Shown: piece after piece, positions 8,827 through 18,512 of the stretch
Layout: the number at the start of each line of letters is the position of its first letter
Position numbering within the stretch: position 1 is the stretch's first letter
NCBI RefSeq assembly: GCF_013031355.1
Contig: NZ_WPZO01000002.1
Span: forward strand, 496,001-560,000
DNA: 64,000 nucleotides
Direction: 5' to 3'
From: Ruegeria arenilitoris
GTDB lineage: Bacteria > Pseudomonadota > Alphaproteobacteria > Rhodobacterales > Rhodobacteraceae
Translations under genes and position numbers: made by a program
Notes under the pieces: model-generated
Told to the model about the DNA's origin: nothing
Seen by the model: the letters and a program-made list of their open reading frames with translations, nothing else
The model's database searches: none

Positions 8827-9504
8827 ATGAAAGTACTCGTTGCAGAAGACGACAAAAAGACCGCTGATTTTGTCAACTCAGGCCTGCAAGCCAACGGCTT
8901 CAGTGTGGAGTGGTACGAAGATGGTCGCGATGCACTTTCCTACTGCCTGTATAATGACTGTGACGCCATCATCCTTGATCGCATGTTGCCGGGAATGGAC
9001 GGTCTTTCCGTTCTGAAAGCCCTGCGGGCGGCCAAGAGGCTGACCCCTGTTCTGTTTCTCACATCGATTGGAGATGTTCAGGACAGAGTTGAGGGTTTGA
9101 CTGAGGGAGCCGATGATTATCTGGTGAAGCCGTTTCATTTCTCTGAACTACTTGCGCGATTACATAGTATTATCAAACGCCACTCTGCCGGGGTTACAAC
9201 GACCGAACTTCACGTCCACGACCTTTCGATGAATCTGCTCAGCAGGGTCGTCAAGCGGCAAAGTGAGACAATAGAATTGTTGCCGCGTGAGTTCGCGCTT
9301 CTTGAAGTTCTAATGCGAAACTCAGGACGGATCGTGACCCGCACCATGCTTCTGGAACAAGTCTGGGACTACAATTTCGACCCGAACTCGACCGTGATCG
9401 AGACCTATATCAGTCGGCTGAGGTCAAAGATTGATAAGCCCTTTGACACGCCTCTTCTGCATACATCCCGAAATGTTGGATACAGCCTTCATGGACCGCG
9501 CTAG
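8827..9504 (+). CDS. OmpR/PhoB-family response regulator
   Basis: ATG at 8827 with GGAGG at 8814-8818. The receiver domain covers residues 1-115: acidic pair at 8-9 (AEDD), phospho-acceptor Asp51 (IILDRMLPG), switch Thr/Ser near 79-80 (FLTS) and Lys101 (LVKPF). A winged-helix DNA-binding domain follows (about 130-223; LLPREFALLEVLMRNSG, and ETYISRLRSKID). It would act as a transcription factor phosphorylated by the adjacent kinase. The histidine kinase start lies inside its 3' end, a 14-base overlap, so the pair is translationally coupled. The likely target is its own operon including the small periplasmic protein gene at 10950. Confidence 0.95.
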   Translation: MKVLVAEDDKKTADFVNSGLQANGFSVEWYEDGRDALSYCLYNDCDAIILDRMLPGMDGLSVLKALRAAKRLTPVLFLTSIGDVQDRVEGLTEGADDYLVKPFHFSELLARLHSIIKRHSAGVTTTELHVHDLSMNLLSRVVKRQSETIELLPREFALLEVLMRNSGRIVTRTMLLEQVWDYNFDPNSTVIETYISRLRSKIDKPFDTPLLHTSRNVGYSLHGPR

Positions 9505-10861
9505 CATTTTTTCAGGCGCCCCGTTCCGGACAGCTTGCTACGCTGCGCTGGTGGTCTGGATCATCACTGCCATTTTCGGGTACGCGGCTTATCTGGCGCT
9601 AGAAGATCGGCTCCGCCTTAACCTCGAGCAACAAATCCTTGAAGAAGAGCTTCTGCTTCATGAGATACTGTTGGACGGTGGCGCAGACGCAGTTCAGCGG
9701 GCAATTGAACACCTAAACAGTCCCAATCGATCCGGGCTTCACATGATCGCGCTGTTTGACAAACACAATTCGGCACTTGCCGGATCTGTCGCGAAAGTAC
9801 CCGACACAAATGGCTGGCATGAGGTGGATCCGGATTTCGTGGCGACGGGTGGGGCTGCTCCTGTCTATCTGCTTCATGCGTCCGACTACCTTGGTTATCG
9901 CACGGTGGTCGCCCGCAGCCTGACATCACTCAATCAAGCTTTGACGACGCTTTGGGAAGGATTGTTGCTATTGACTCTGGCGACGACCGCCACCGTTTTG
10001 GGGTTGGGATACTACGTCAGTTCGCAAAGCTATCGCAAACTCCAGCGGATTGAGCGAACCCTTGATCTTGTCTCACAAGGGGACACAGACATTCGCTTGC
10101 CCGTTTCAGAAGCAAACGATCAGATTGATCGGGTTTCCCGTTTGATAAACCGGCATCTCGACCGGCTGTCGAGTCTGCTCATCAGCACGCAGACAACCGC
10201 CGTCACAATTGCCCATGACCTGAAGACGCCGTTATCCCATGGTTTTTTGGCATTGCAGCAGGTCTATAGCGAAGTCGATTATGGCGGCGACCCGCGTCCA
10301 AAGCTTTACGAACTGGAAAGCGAACTGAAACGTCTCAGCGCTGTCTTCGACACGATCCTGAGAATTTCTCGTATCGAGACTGGCGGGTACAAGAACCACT
10401 TTGCGACAGTAAACCTGAGCGCAATCGTCGAGGACATTGTCGAAACCTTCTATCCAGTTGCGATAGACGAGGATAAACACATCTCGGCAGAGTGTAACGC
10501 CGATACGGTATTGATCCGTGGCGATGAAAACATGCTGAAGCAGCTGCTCGTCAATCTTGTAAATAACTCACTCCGGTATTGCCCATCAGGTTCTTGGATC
10601 AAGATTACCCTGATGGCCAAATCCGATTGCGTCGAGCTTGTCGTGGAAGACAATGGACCGGGAGTTCCCCCATCACAAATCAGCAAGGTCTTTGACGCAT
10701 TCTTCAGGGCAGACAGCACCAAAAACGAAGCGGGAAACGGGCTTGGCTTATCCCTCGTAAAGGCGGTTGCAGTACGGCATGGGGCAATAGTCGTCGCGGA
10801 GGACAATGAACCAGGTTTGAGGGTTTGCGTGAGCTTTGGAACTACCCCCGCGGCCGCTTGA
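9491..10861 (+). CDS. Membrane sensor histidine kinase
   Basis: Predicted to be 456 residues from ATG 9491. It has a membrane helix at about 14-34, a periplasmic sensor region of roughly 120 residues, a second helix at about 155-175, a HAMP-like linker, then the H-box with His242 (IAHDLKTPLS). The ATPase domain has an N-box (LLVNLVNNSLRY, about 352-363), G1 (EDNGPG, 386-391) and G2 (GNGLGL, 415-420). All catalytic elements are intact. It overlaps the response regulator gene, its obvious partner. The ligand is unknown; the small secreted protein encoded 88 bases downstream may be an accessory sensor or a target. Confidence 0.93.
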   Translation: MDRASIFSGAPFRTACYAALVVWIITAIFGYAAYLALEDRLRLNLEQQILEEELLLHEILLDGGADAVQRAIEHLNSPNRSGLHMIALFDKHNSALAGSVAKVPDTNGWHEVDPDFVATGGAAPVYLLHASDYLGYRTVVARSLTSLNQALTTLWEGLLLLTLATTATVLGLGYYVSSQSYRKLQRIERTLDLVSQGDTDIRLPVSEANDQIDRVSRLINRHLDRLSSLLISTQTTAVTIAHDLKTPLSHGFLALQQVYSEVDYGGDPRPKLYELESELKRLSAVFDTILRISRIETGGYKNHFATVNLSAIVEDIVETFYPVAIDEDKHISAECNADTVLIRGDENMLKQLLVNLVNNSLRYCPSGSWIKITLMAKSDCVELVVEDNGPGVPPSQISKVFDAFFRADSTKNEAGNGLGLSLVKAVAVRHGAIVVAEDNEPGLRVCVSFGTTPAAA

Positions 10862-10949
10862 GTACACGTAAGAAGAACACTTCACACCACCCCTTGGGTC
10901 CATCCGCTTGCTGGATCACTCAAACCCAAAAAAACGAGGAAACAAAAAG

Positions 10950-11270
10950 ATGAATAAAGCCGTAATCTTGATAGCAATCATATCTGCATCTACGGCCACT
11001 GCCGAGGAAACTGAATTCAGATGCACATCGGATGTATCCGGAGAGGAGCTTCAGGTTTTTCGGAACGGAGACCTCTCAGAAGCGCGTATGATTGTTCAGG
11101 GAACAGAAGGCACAGCCTCCGTTGCACACGGCCTTGATGGGTTGACTTTCATCCACATCAAACCCGACGAAGTCTGGACGCTGGTCCTCCATTTTCCAAC
11201 CATGACCTACGAATTATCCACCCATGGAGCGACTGCCATCGAAGATCACGGACACTGTGAAAAAGGTTAA
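10950..11270 (+). CDS. Small secreted periplasmic protein
   Basis: A product of 106 residues. ATG 10950 has GAGGA at 10936-10940. A signal peptide is clear (MNKAVILIAIISASTATA, cleavage likely after residue 18). The mature part has two cysteines (FRCTSD and HGHCEKG), which could form a disulfide joining the two ends, and is rich in beta-type sequence. No known domain recognised. It follows the two-component genes in the same direction and may be regulated by, or sensed with, them. Confidence 0.75.
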   Translation: MNKAVILIAIISASTATAEETEFRCTSDVSGEELQVFRNGDLSEARMIVQGTEGTASVAHGLDGLTFIHIKPDEVWTLVLHFPTMTYELSTHGATAIEDHGHCEKG

Positions 11271-11498
11271 TTGCAACCTCGGCTTGCTCACGATTTGAGA
11301 GATAGACAGGTTGAAATATTTCTAAAATGTAAACTCGATGAAAATTCTGTGAGAGTTCTGTCACTCACATTGGGCACATCGTTCGAGTTAGTTCAATATA
11401 CTTGGTCAAGGAAGCTTTCGTACCCCCTCCGAAAAGGTGTCACCGGCACCGTGAAGACGCGGGCCACTCACTCGTAAGCAAGCTTTCCTCGGCCAAAT

Positions 11499-11547
11499 GC
11501 AGCGCCCACCCTTATAACACCAAAATCCTCTAAAAGGGGGGCGCTGC
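11499..11547. terminator. Strong hairpin between convergent genes, probable bidirectional terminator
   Basis: GCAGCGCCC (11499-11507) pairs with GGGCGCTGC (11539-11547), extended by CCCTT/AAGGG after a one-base bulge, giving a stem of about 14 pairs. It lies in the 389-base gap between the two-component operon and the convergent trkH gene. Runs are A-rich on one side and TATTTT on the other. The remainder of the gap shows nothing else. Confidence 0.6.
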
Positions 11548-11659
11548 TATTTTACCAGAAAATGCCCGATGCCCTATTGGAAGCTCTGACACAAAGGCTC
11601 TCGACCCATTCATTGTATTGGTTGTTGCGCAACGTATCTCTGGTTGATGCTTCAACCCG

Positions 11660-13111
11660 TTACCACTGATCCCAAAATCGTCGAGTGAACATCACATACA
11701 ATGAAAGCAATTCCAGACGCCCTGCGATCATACCAAATATCATGATCCACTTGGCGGCTTGACTAAAGTGTTCGAGTGAGCCTGAGCTTTCCACCTTTGG
11801 GCCAAAAGCAGGACCAATATTAGCTACAGCAGTCCAGGCCGAAGTGAAGGAGGTCTCGATTGTCAGGCCGGTCAACGAAAGCGCAGCAGCAACGAACCAC
11901 ACAGTCGCCGCAAAGAGAGTCATAAATGTCCCAACAGAGTCGACTACATCTTTTGAGAGCTTCTTCCCGCTATACATTGGTTGGCTAACAACGTTCGGAT
12001 AGCGCACCTGCTTGATCCGGGTTGCTATCGCCGCCAAGCTCACCTGCCACCGAAATATCTTGACCGAGCAGGCTGTAGAGCCGGTACAACCTCCCAGAAA
12101 TCCAGCGACCAATACGAGCGTTAGAGCGAAACTTCCCCATTGAGAGATATCTTCGCTAGCGTACCCAGTGCCTGAAATAACCGAAACTACATTAAACAAC
12201 GACTCGCGTACGATTTCAAAAAACGGCTCGTCACTCGTCGCCGTCCGAAAAGCTACTAAGACTGTGACCAGGGCAAGTATCGCCAGGAAGTATCCTCTAA
12301 CTTGCGGGTCATTCAATAAAGGTTGGGCGTTCCCTCTCGCCAACTGAACGAAACGTACAAGCGGTAAACTAGCGGCGAGCATGAAAATGATGCAGGCGTA
12401 TTCCAGCGCTCCTTCAAACCGTATGAAGGATTGATCTGTTGTTGAAAACCCGCCTGTCGAAATCGTTGTCATGGCATGAACGACAGCGTCCAATGCCGAC
12501 ATTCCCATTGCGGCGTAAGCAGCCGCACAAATCACAGTGAAACAGATGTAAATCGCCAGCAGTGACTTGGCGATGTCCAGCGTACGAGGGAGTAGTTTGC
12601 CCTGCGTATCAAATCCTTCAGTCAAAAAAAACTGCATGCCACCGACACGCATCATCGGTAAGAAAATCATTGCAACAATGACGATACCAAGCCCGCCTAG
12701 CCATTGAAGAATACCTCTCCACAGCTGAATCCCTGGTGGCAGAGAGCTAAGGTTATGAAATACCGTTGAACCAGTTGTGGTCATACCTGAAACGGCTTCG
12801 AAATAGGCGTCGGTTATCCCAGCGTGCTGTATGCCAAGAAATAAGGGAACTGCACCAAACATCGGTAGCGCGACCCAAACCACTGCAGTCAACGCGTAGG
12901 CTTGGTTGCGGTTTATGGTGGTGATTTCAGGTCGCGACGTGGCTATAGCGAGAAGCAATCCCGTGGACGCAATTGCGAGACCGCTTTTGGTCAGCGTACT
13001 GATCGGCGAGAAATCAAAGTGCTGGTCCACGAGCCCGCAAAGGATCATCAGGCACCCCATGCAGCTGGCGAGAAGCGAGGTAATGTGGATGATTGGAGTG
13101 ACTTTCGGCAT
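11660..13111 (-). CDS. trkH: TrkH-family potassium uptake channel subunit
   Basis: A protein of 483 residues from ATG 13111; an in-frame ATG at 13159 is the alternative. The four pore loops of the SKT fold are visible: SGMTTTGSTVF, TTISTGGFST, SVISGTGYAS and VANIGPAFG, each with the selectivity-filter glycine. About ten membrane helices flank them. TrkH works with a cytoplasmic NAD-binding TrkA subunit; no trkA gene is adjacent, so that partner must be elsewhere. It is transcribed alone, convergent with the two-component operon. Confidence 0.93.
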   Translation of the reverse strand: MPKVTPIIHITSLLASCMGCLMILCGLVDQHFDFSPISTLTKSGLAIASTGLLLAIATSRPEITTINRNQAYALTAVVWVALPMFGAVPLFLGIQHAGITDAYFEAVSGMTTTGSTVFHNLSSLPPGIQLWRGILQWLGGLGIVIVAMIFLPMMRVGGMQFFLTEGFDTQGKLLPRTLDIAKSLLAIYICFTVICAAAYAAMGMSALDAVVHAMTTISTGGFSTTDQSFIRFEGALEYACIIFMLAASLPLVRFVQLARGNAQPLLNDPQVRGYFLAILALVTVLVAFRTATSDEPFFEIVRESLFNVVSVISGTGYASEDISQWGSFALTLVLVAGFLGGCTGSTACSVKIFRWQVSLAAIATRIKQVRYPNVVSQPMYSGKKLSKDVVDSVGTFMTLFAATVWFVAAALSLTGLTIETSFTSAWTAVANIGPAFGPKVESSGSLEHFSQAAKWIMIFGMIAGRLELLSLYVMFTRRFWDQW

Positions 13112-13873
13112 GATGGATTTTTTCAATATTGATGCTGCACCAGTATTGATCCCAAGCATTCGGCAATATCGGCGGCAGCGAACCGTTCCGCCAGTTCGCG
13201 ATTCACACACCGCACCTGATCAGCCTGAGTGTGCTAGAGCTTAAATTTCTCACGCTTTTCACGGGCGTTAAAAATCTGTAAGGCAGGTGACCGAATATTA
13301 GCGGCCAAACGTGCTCGTCATTTAACGTCGAGAAAACTGAGAACCCTTCTCGGGTTCGCCCTTTTTTTTGATCGGAACGCTGGATCGCACGCTGCGGTGC
13401 AGCCTTAACCTGGCTGGGCTCAAAGCGACCTTGCAGCGATGCGGATTAATCAACAAGAACTTTATCGGTTGGTCAAATCTCTCTAACTACAAGACCGCAT
13501 TGTCCGCTCTTCGGACCTCCGTCCGTCTTCCAGCTTCGCTCGCGCAGCGATTGTCTCCTTTGACGGGCCGTGCCGCAGTAACGAAACCCATCGATCAACG
13601 GCAGCTCTGGGCTGTGACCAACAGAACCTCTCCAATTCGAGCAAAGTTTGTAAGGTGCTCCAATAAAGGAGGTGAGATGACCTGAACGCAGGTAATTTGT
13701 TTGGCGTGATCGCAATGGTCGATCTTCAGTTCATTCGAAGACGCCGAAATCCGACGCCCCAATGTCGCAAATTCTAACAAGATGTGCGCTCTGACCGACA
13801 GTCTCACTCCGCCAAACTTGGTTTCTTCCGCAGATCATCACGGATCTGGATTAATCCAAAGGAGGAGACCCAT
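13112..13873. other. Intergenic region between trkH and the NhaC-type gene
   Basis: Some 760 bases between divergent genes, containing an orphan intrinsic terminator (13341-13369) and a patch at about 13590-13620 (AACGGCAGCTCTGGGC) like the dispersed repeats. Around 13664 there is a good ribosome-site-like AAAGGAGGTGA followed by ATGACCTGA, which would encode only two residues. The leader of the NhaC-type gene is otherwise without recognisable structure. Confidence 0.4.
13341..13369 (+). terminator. Intrinsic terminator with no upstream plus-strand gene
   Basis: GAACCC (13341-13346), loop TTCTC, GGGTTC (13352-13357), then GCCC and eight T. This is a textbook rho-independent terminator for plus-strand transcripts, but the gene to its left (trkH) runs the other way. 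It could end a small RNA starting between about 13150 and 13300. Confidence 0.65.
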
Positions 13874-15346
13874 ATGCCTGCGAATGAAGACAACATACGG
13901 CAGCCCGGCTTAGTGCTGGCCCTTGTGCCAATAGTACTTACCCTGTGTGTGCTTGGACTGCAGCTTTTCTATTTCGGGGACTTTACCCCGCACATACCAC
14001 TGGCATTCGGGATCGCGATCACTGGCATCGTTGGCCTCATGTTGGGTCACAAATGGCCGAGCATCGAAGAAGGCGTGTTCCACGTCATCAATATCTCCCT
14101 GCCGTCAGTGTCGATACTGATCACAGTGGGAATGATCATTGGTGTGTGGATCGCAAGCGGCACTGTCCCGACGCTGATTTACTATGGCCTCAAGATTTTG
14201 TCGCCTGAGCTTTTCCTCGCCGCAGGAATGGTTCTCTGCTCCATTGTCTCTGTTTCATTGGGTACCTCGTGGGGAACGACTGGCACGGTGGGCCTCGCGT
14301 TGATGGGGATCGGTGCCGGGTTCGGTATTCCCATGTACTGGACGGCGGGGGCGGTGGTCTCTGGTGCATTCTTTGGAGACAAGATCTCGCCTTTGTCCGA
14401 TACAACCAACTTGGCTCCTGCCGTGACAGGGACTAATCTGTTCGATCACATTCGGAATATGCTTCCGACGACAGTTCCTTCGATGTTGATTGCGCTGGTG
14501 ATTTACTTTGTCGTTGGTTTCACTCTGATCGACACGTCTCAGGTTTCGTTTGACCGCATTCATGCAATCACAACTGCACTGGATGACGCGTTTTGGATTT
14601 CGCCGATCATGCTGTTTCCGGCTGTTCTGGTCATCGTTCTGGCAGTCATGAAACAACCTCCGATCCCGTCACTGTTTGCAGGCGCCGTTGCGGGCGGCAT
14701 CATGGCTATCTTCTGTCAGGGGGCTGGGCTGCATGAGACGTTCACCTTCGCCAATAGCGGTTACGCGATCGATACCGGGGTTCCGGAGATCGATCCTCTG
14801 TTGAACCGCGGAGGTATTCAGTCGATGATGTGGACGATTTCACTGGTGCTGCTGGCTTTGGGGTTTGGCGGAGCGCTTGAACGCGTAGGTTGTCTTCAGG
14901 CCATTATCAAAGTTGTCATCTCGAAGGTGAAAACGTTTGCCGGAATTCAAACCTCGGCCATCCTGACGTCTGTCGCGACCAACACCGTTGCAGGTGACCC
15001 CTATCTGTCAATTGCACTGCCAGGACGGATGTATGCACCGGTCTATCGCGCGATGAGCTATTCCCCACTGAACCTATCCCGGGCGGTCGAGGAAGGCGGA
15101 ACTCTGGTTTCCCCTCTGATCCCGTGGAATGCGGGTGGAGCGTTTGTCATCACGGCGCTTGGCTTGGGTATCGCAGACGGCAACTTCGAAAACCTGCTGT
15201 ATATTCCGCTTGCATTCGCTTGCTGGCTGTCACCGGTCATCGGTATCTTCTATGCCATGACAGGGCTCTTTTCGCCTAAAGCAAGCGAAGAAGAAATCCG
15301 CTCCTGGGAGGAAAGTGGCGAACCTGTTGCGCAGATGAGTGCCTAA
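13874..15346 (+). CDS. NhaC-family antiporter / transporter
   Basis: The start is ATG 13874, preceded by AAAGGAGGAGA. The 490-residue product has about twelve membrane helices and the NhaC family core: GTSWGTTGTVG, then GAFFGDKISPLSDTTNLAPA with the buried acidic residues that bind the cation, and VATNTVAGDPYLSIALPGRMY in the second half. NhaC proteins exchange Na+ for H+; related members exchange malate/lactate or other organic ions. A GlxA-type regulator follows 72 bases downstream, after a hairpin. That pairing suggests regulated uptake of an organic solute rather than housekeeping sodium export, but this is inference. Confidence 0.9.
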   Translation: MPANEDNIRQPGLVLALVPIVLTLCVLGLQLFYFGDFTPHIPLAFGIAITGIVGLMLGHKWPSIEEGVFHVINISLPSVSILITVGMIIGVWIASGTVPTLIYYGLKILSPELFLAAGMVLCSIVSVSLGTSWGTTGTVGLALMGIGAGFGIPMYWTAGAVVSGAFFGDKISPLSDTTNLAPAVTGTNLFDHIRNMLPTTVPSMLIALVIYFVVGFTLIDTSQVSFDRIHAITTALDDAFWISPIMLFPAVLVIVLAVMKQPPIPSLFAGAVAGGIMAIFCQGAGLHETFTFANSGYAIDTGVPEIDPLLNRGGIQSMMWTISLVLLALGFGGALERVGCLQAIIKVVISKVKTFAGIQTSAILTSVATNTVAGDPYLSIALPGRMYAPVYRAMSYSPLNLSRAVEEGGTLVSPLIPWNAGGAFVITALGLGIADGNFENLLYIPLAFACWLSPVIGIFYAMTGLFSPKASEEEIRSWEESGEPVAQMSA

Positions 15347-15353
15347 TCTTTCT

Positions 15354-15381
15354 GCACCAACACCAAATGAGGTGTTGGTGC
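15354..15381 (+). terminator. Perfect 11-bp hairpin after the NhaC-type gene
   Basis: GCACCAACACC (15354-15364), loop AAATGA, GGTGTTGGTGC (15371-15381). It starts eight bases after the stop codon. There is no T run, so it may attenuate transcription into the downstream regulator or protect the 3' end instead of being a classical terminator. Confidence 0.55.
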
Positions 15382-15418
15382 CCTTCATCCGCCTTGGTCG
15401 ATACTGGGAGGAGAGCAT

Positions 15419-16435
15419 ATGGACCCGAGAAACTTTGTCCCAAAGGGCGCGGCCAGCTATCGCATAGACTATGATGGATCGGCCAAGGAAATCTATTTCC
15501 TTCTGCTGCCAAAGCTGACCATGCTGGCCTTTAGCGCCGCAGTGGAACCTCTGAGGATCGCTAATCAGGTTACAAACAAAGAACTGTATAAATGGTTTCT
15601 GATCACCGAAGATGGAAATCCGGTCTCTTGTTCGAATGGGATTGAAATTACGCCGGATTTTGCGTTGCACAACCTACCGCGATCGTCGCGGCTGTTTGTT
15701 TGCTCGGGTATTGAACCGGCGGAAAGTACGAACCCCAAGGTCCTGTCGTGGATCAGCCGCCAAAGAACCTTTGGATGTAATCTGGGTGGTATTTGCACGG
15801 GAGCTTTCGCCCTTGCCAAGGCTGGAGTTCTGTCAGGTAAAAGATTCACATTGCACTGGGAAAACCACCCTGCTTTCATCGAACATTTTGATGACTTGGA
15901 GCCATCGTCAAACCTGTATGAGATCGACAATGAGCTTATGACATGTGGCGGCGGAAATGCCGCAACCGACATGATGTTGGACATGATCGAATCCGATTTC
16001 GGAAATGACCTGGCGGTCATTGTTTCGGACATGTGCATCCACTTTCGGTCCAACAATAGTAAAACGCTCCAAAAATCAGCCTTTTCGGTAGCTTTGGGTA
16101 GTCGCAACCAGTACCTCATCAACGCGATGCAGATCATGCAAGACAACCTGGAAGAGCCGTTAGATATCTCTGAAATAGCAGAAGCCGTGCAGATATCACG
16201 TCGCCAGTTAGAGCGTCTATTTCAAAAGTATGTCGAAATTTCGCCTGTACAGTTTTATATTGAGCTGCGCGTTTCGAGGGCTTACGCATTGCTCAGCGAA
16301 ACCGAGATGGCGGTCGCGGAAATCGCGGCAGCCACAGGCTTTAGCAGCGCTACACAACTTACAGTACGGTTCAAGAAACGCTACGGCGAAGCGCCAACTT
16401 CATTCAGAAGGGGGTGGTCTGAAAGACGCGAATAA
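15419..16435 (+). CDS. GlxA-type AraC-family transcriptional regulator (DJ-1/PfpI plus HTH)
   Basis: ATG 15419 has GGGAGGAGA upstream. The 338-residue protein has an N-terminal class I glutamine amidotransferase-like (DJ-1/PfpI) domain, about residues 20-190, with the nucleophile-elbow motif GGICTGAFALAKAG, followed by two AraC helix-turn-helix units (about 230-330; LDISEIAEAVQISRRQLERL and AVAEIAAATGFSS). Regulators of this class often control uptake and breakdown of quaternary amines or amino acids, with the amidase-like domain as a ligand sensor. It follows the NhaC-type gene and is likely its regulator. Confidence 0.92.
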   Translation: MDPRNFVPKGAASYRIDYDGSAKEIYFLLLPKLTMLAFSAAVEPLRIANQVTNKELYKWFLITEDGNPVSCSNGIEITPDFALHNLPRSSRLFVCSGIEPAESTNPKVLSWISRQRTFGCNLGGICTGAFALAKAGVLSGKRFTLHWENHPAFIEHFDDLEPSSNLYEIDNELMTCGGGNAATDMMLDMIESDFGNDLAVIVSDMCIHFRSNNSKTLQKSAFSVALGSRNQYLINAMQIMQDNLEEPLDISEIAEAVQISRRQLERLFQKYVEISPVQFYIELRVSRAYALLSETEMAVAEIAAATGFSSATQLTVRFKKRYGEAPTSFRRGWSERRE

Positions 16436-16994
16436 TTTGCGTCTGAACAGTCATAATTTGAGACATCTGAACGTTCCTCAGTACTTTCTCTGCAGCCAAC
16501 CAAGGTCTGTTTTGGGAACGCTGCGACGCGGCACATTCAGTATGGCAAATGTCCGCAATAGGCCGACTTTGTCGGAGCGAAAAGGAATTTCTGAAAGGTT
16601 GCTGCGCTGCCCCTGAGGTCGGCAAAGAGCCCGAAGCGATCGATGCTGCGGGCTGCGCTAAGGTCTGCAACACGCAACTTGCGGACTTCGTAGCTTTTGG
16701 GAAATGAACCATAGCCCTTGTCCACTCTTCAACCTGGGCGGTGAAGCGCGTCATTAGAGTAAGTTGGCAGAGATACCTGTAATCCATATCCGTTTAGTGA
16801 GAAAATGACAGCCGTCGGAGTTTTGAAACGTCAAACCTCTGCCATATCCGCAAAAAAGGCTACACATCCAGCACGGCCGCCGTCGAGATCTCCGAATTTT
16901 CGAAGGATCAAACTCTCTCGCGATGTGATTGTTGGCCCGGTCTCTACGAGCGGATATTAGTAGCCACGTACGATTTGAAGGCAGGACCGTCAGT
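16436..16994. other. Intergenic region rich in degenerate repeat
   Basis: No supported gene in 559 bases. Between about 16500 and 16700 there are several repeat-like patches (GGCAAATGTCCGCAATAG, GTTGCTGCGCTGCCC, AGAGCCCGAAGCGATCG, GATGCTGCGGGCTGCGC) of the kind found in other gaps, in both orientations. Confidence 0.45.
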
Positions 16995-17954
16995 ATGACA
17001 ACTCCGAATACAAACAGCAAAAAGCACCTCGAAAGCCGGTCGCTTGTTGTGGCCATGTGGGGCAACCTGTTTATGGCTGCAGCTGGTTTATTCGCTGGTG
17101 TGTTGTCGAACTCCAACGCGGTTATGATGGATGGATTGTTTTCGTTGATTGGGTTTGGCTCGGCCCTGCTTGCAAGGCGGATCAGCCATCGCATCAACGC
17201 TGGCCCCGACAAAGTCCGCCCCTTCGGGTATGCAGCTGACGAAGCGATATTCACGACTTTCCGTTCACTCTCACTTCTTGGTTTAGTCCTGTTCGCAATC
17301 ACAAATGCGATCAAGAGTATCTACAATTATCTCAATGGAATGGTTCCAGCTCCGCTGAATTTTGCGCCGATGATCGTCTATTTTGTTGGGATTGGGCTTA
17401 CTTGTGCCATCCTGTGGGGCTTCCATCACTTCACCTGGAAAAAAACTGGAAAGAGCAGCTCGATCCTTAAGCTCGAAGCCAAGGCCGCAGCGTTCGACGG
17501 ACTGATCACAGCCTCAGCTGGTGTGGGGTTGGCTGCAATCTATTATTTTCGAGAGGGGCCGCTGGCACCGGTAGCTCCCGTAGGAGATTCATTGATCGTA
17601 TTGCTGCTGTGTTTGTTGGCAATAGGATCATACCTAAGGGATTTTCGTGGTGGATTGGGCGAATTAGCCGGCGTCAGTGCAAGCCCCAGTCATATTGCCG
17701 CTGCACGAAGGTCGCTACGTGCCGCGATTGCCGAGGATGGTGGATCACTGCAAGACCTGTCTGTCACAAAGTTGGGTCGCGTTTTCTTCGTCACGGTTTA
17801 TTACGACCCCGGTCGAGCAGTTTCCGCAGCAGTTGTCGACGACCTAAACCTGCGCATGATTCAGGACGCGCGCGAGGCACTAACTGATGCGGATGTTCTG
17901 CTCGTGATTACTGAACATCCAAGGCGCTGGCCGGATTCACTAAATCCCTTCTGA
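16995..17954 (+). CDS. Cation diffusion facilitator (CDF)-family transporter with altered metal site
   Basis: A 319-residue membrane protein from ATG 16995. It has the CDF layout: six helices, the helix-2 block SNSNAVMMDGLFSLIGFGSALL, the helix-5 block KAAAFDGLITASAGVG, and a soluble C-terminal domain (about 235-319). Family members export divalent metals using paired Asp/His residues in helices 2 and 5. Here helix 2 keeps one Asp (MMDG) but lacks the second, and helix 5 has Ala instead of His four residues before the conserved Asp. The transported ion may therefore differ from zinc. A start at 16929 is possible but lacks support. Confidence 0.85.
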   Translation: MTTPNTNSKKHLESRSLVVAMWGNLFMAAAGLFAGVLSNSNAVMMDGLFSLIGFGSALLARRISHRINAGPDKVRPFGYAADEAIFTTFRSLSLLGLVLFAITNAIKSIYNYLNGMVPAPLNFAPMIVYFVGIGLTCAILWGFHHFTWKKTGKSSSILKLEAKAAAFDGLITASAGVGLAAIYYFREGPLAPVAPVGDSLIVLLLCLLAIGSYLRDFRGGLGELAGVSASPSHIAAARRSLRAAIAEDGGSLQDLSVTKLGRVFFVTVYYDPGRAVSAAVVDDLNLRMIQDAREALTDADVLLVITEHPRRWPDSLNPF

Positions 17955-18512
17955 GCGTCAATGCAAAGAACTTGGACTTAGAATGGAAGACGTTGGCGTA
18001 AGGAGTCATGACGATCTGCTTACTGCCAGTAGTTTACGACGCCGAGCGTCAGGAATGGGCCTAACAACGGAAGACCGGCTTTACAATCGAAATGCCCGCT
18101 TTTCTCCGAGAGTGATTATTTTCGAGACGTATTCCATCTTGGTTGCTGTGCTTTCTCAGAGGCCGGCTATGAGCCCACTTTGACAATTGCTGCACCACGC
18201 ACCAAGGTTCACTTTGGTGAAACCCTGAGTTTTGCTCATTCACTAGTTGGCTGGGAAGTAATGTCACGCAAGCCGCGCGCAGCGATACGGCGTTGCTTTT
18301 GCTTGGAGTTGATCCTTTAGTCTTCGAAGTTGCGGCGCATGAAAACTGTCGCATCCCCTATCGGTGCGAATTCGGGAAGTGGACAAGATGATTTCAGATT
18401 TCCAGCGTGTTGCCGACAAAATCAGGTTTTGCTAGCAGTTTGTTTTGACAAATTGACAATCAAGCCTGAGCGAGGGGATAACCTGATTGAAAATCTCGTC
18501 CTTTCTAGTGAG
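17955..18512. other. Intergenic region, nothing recognised
   Basis: Some 558 bases with no credible frame, repeat or terminator that I can support. The frame of the downstream esterase is open to 18330, but the extra residues do not look like protein of that family. Confidence 0.35.
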
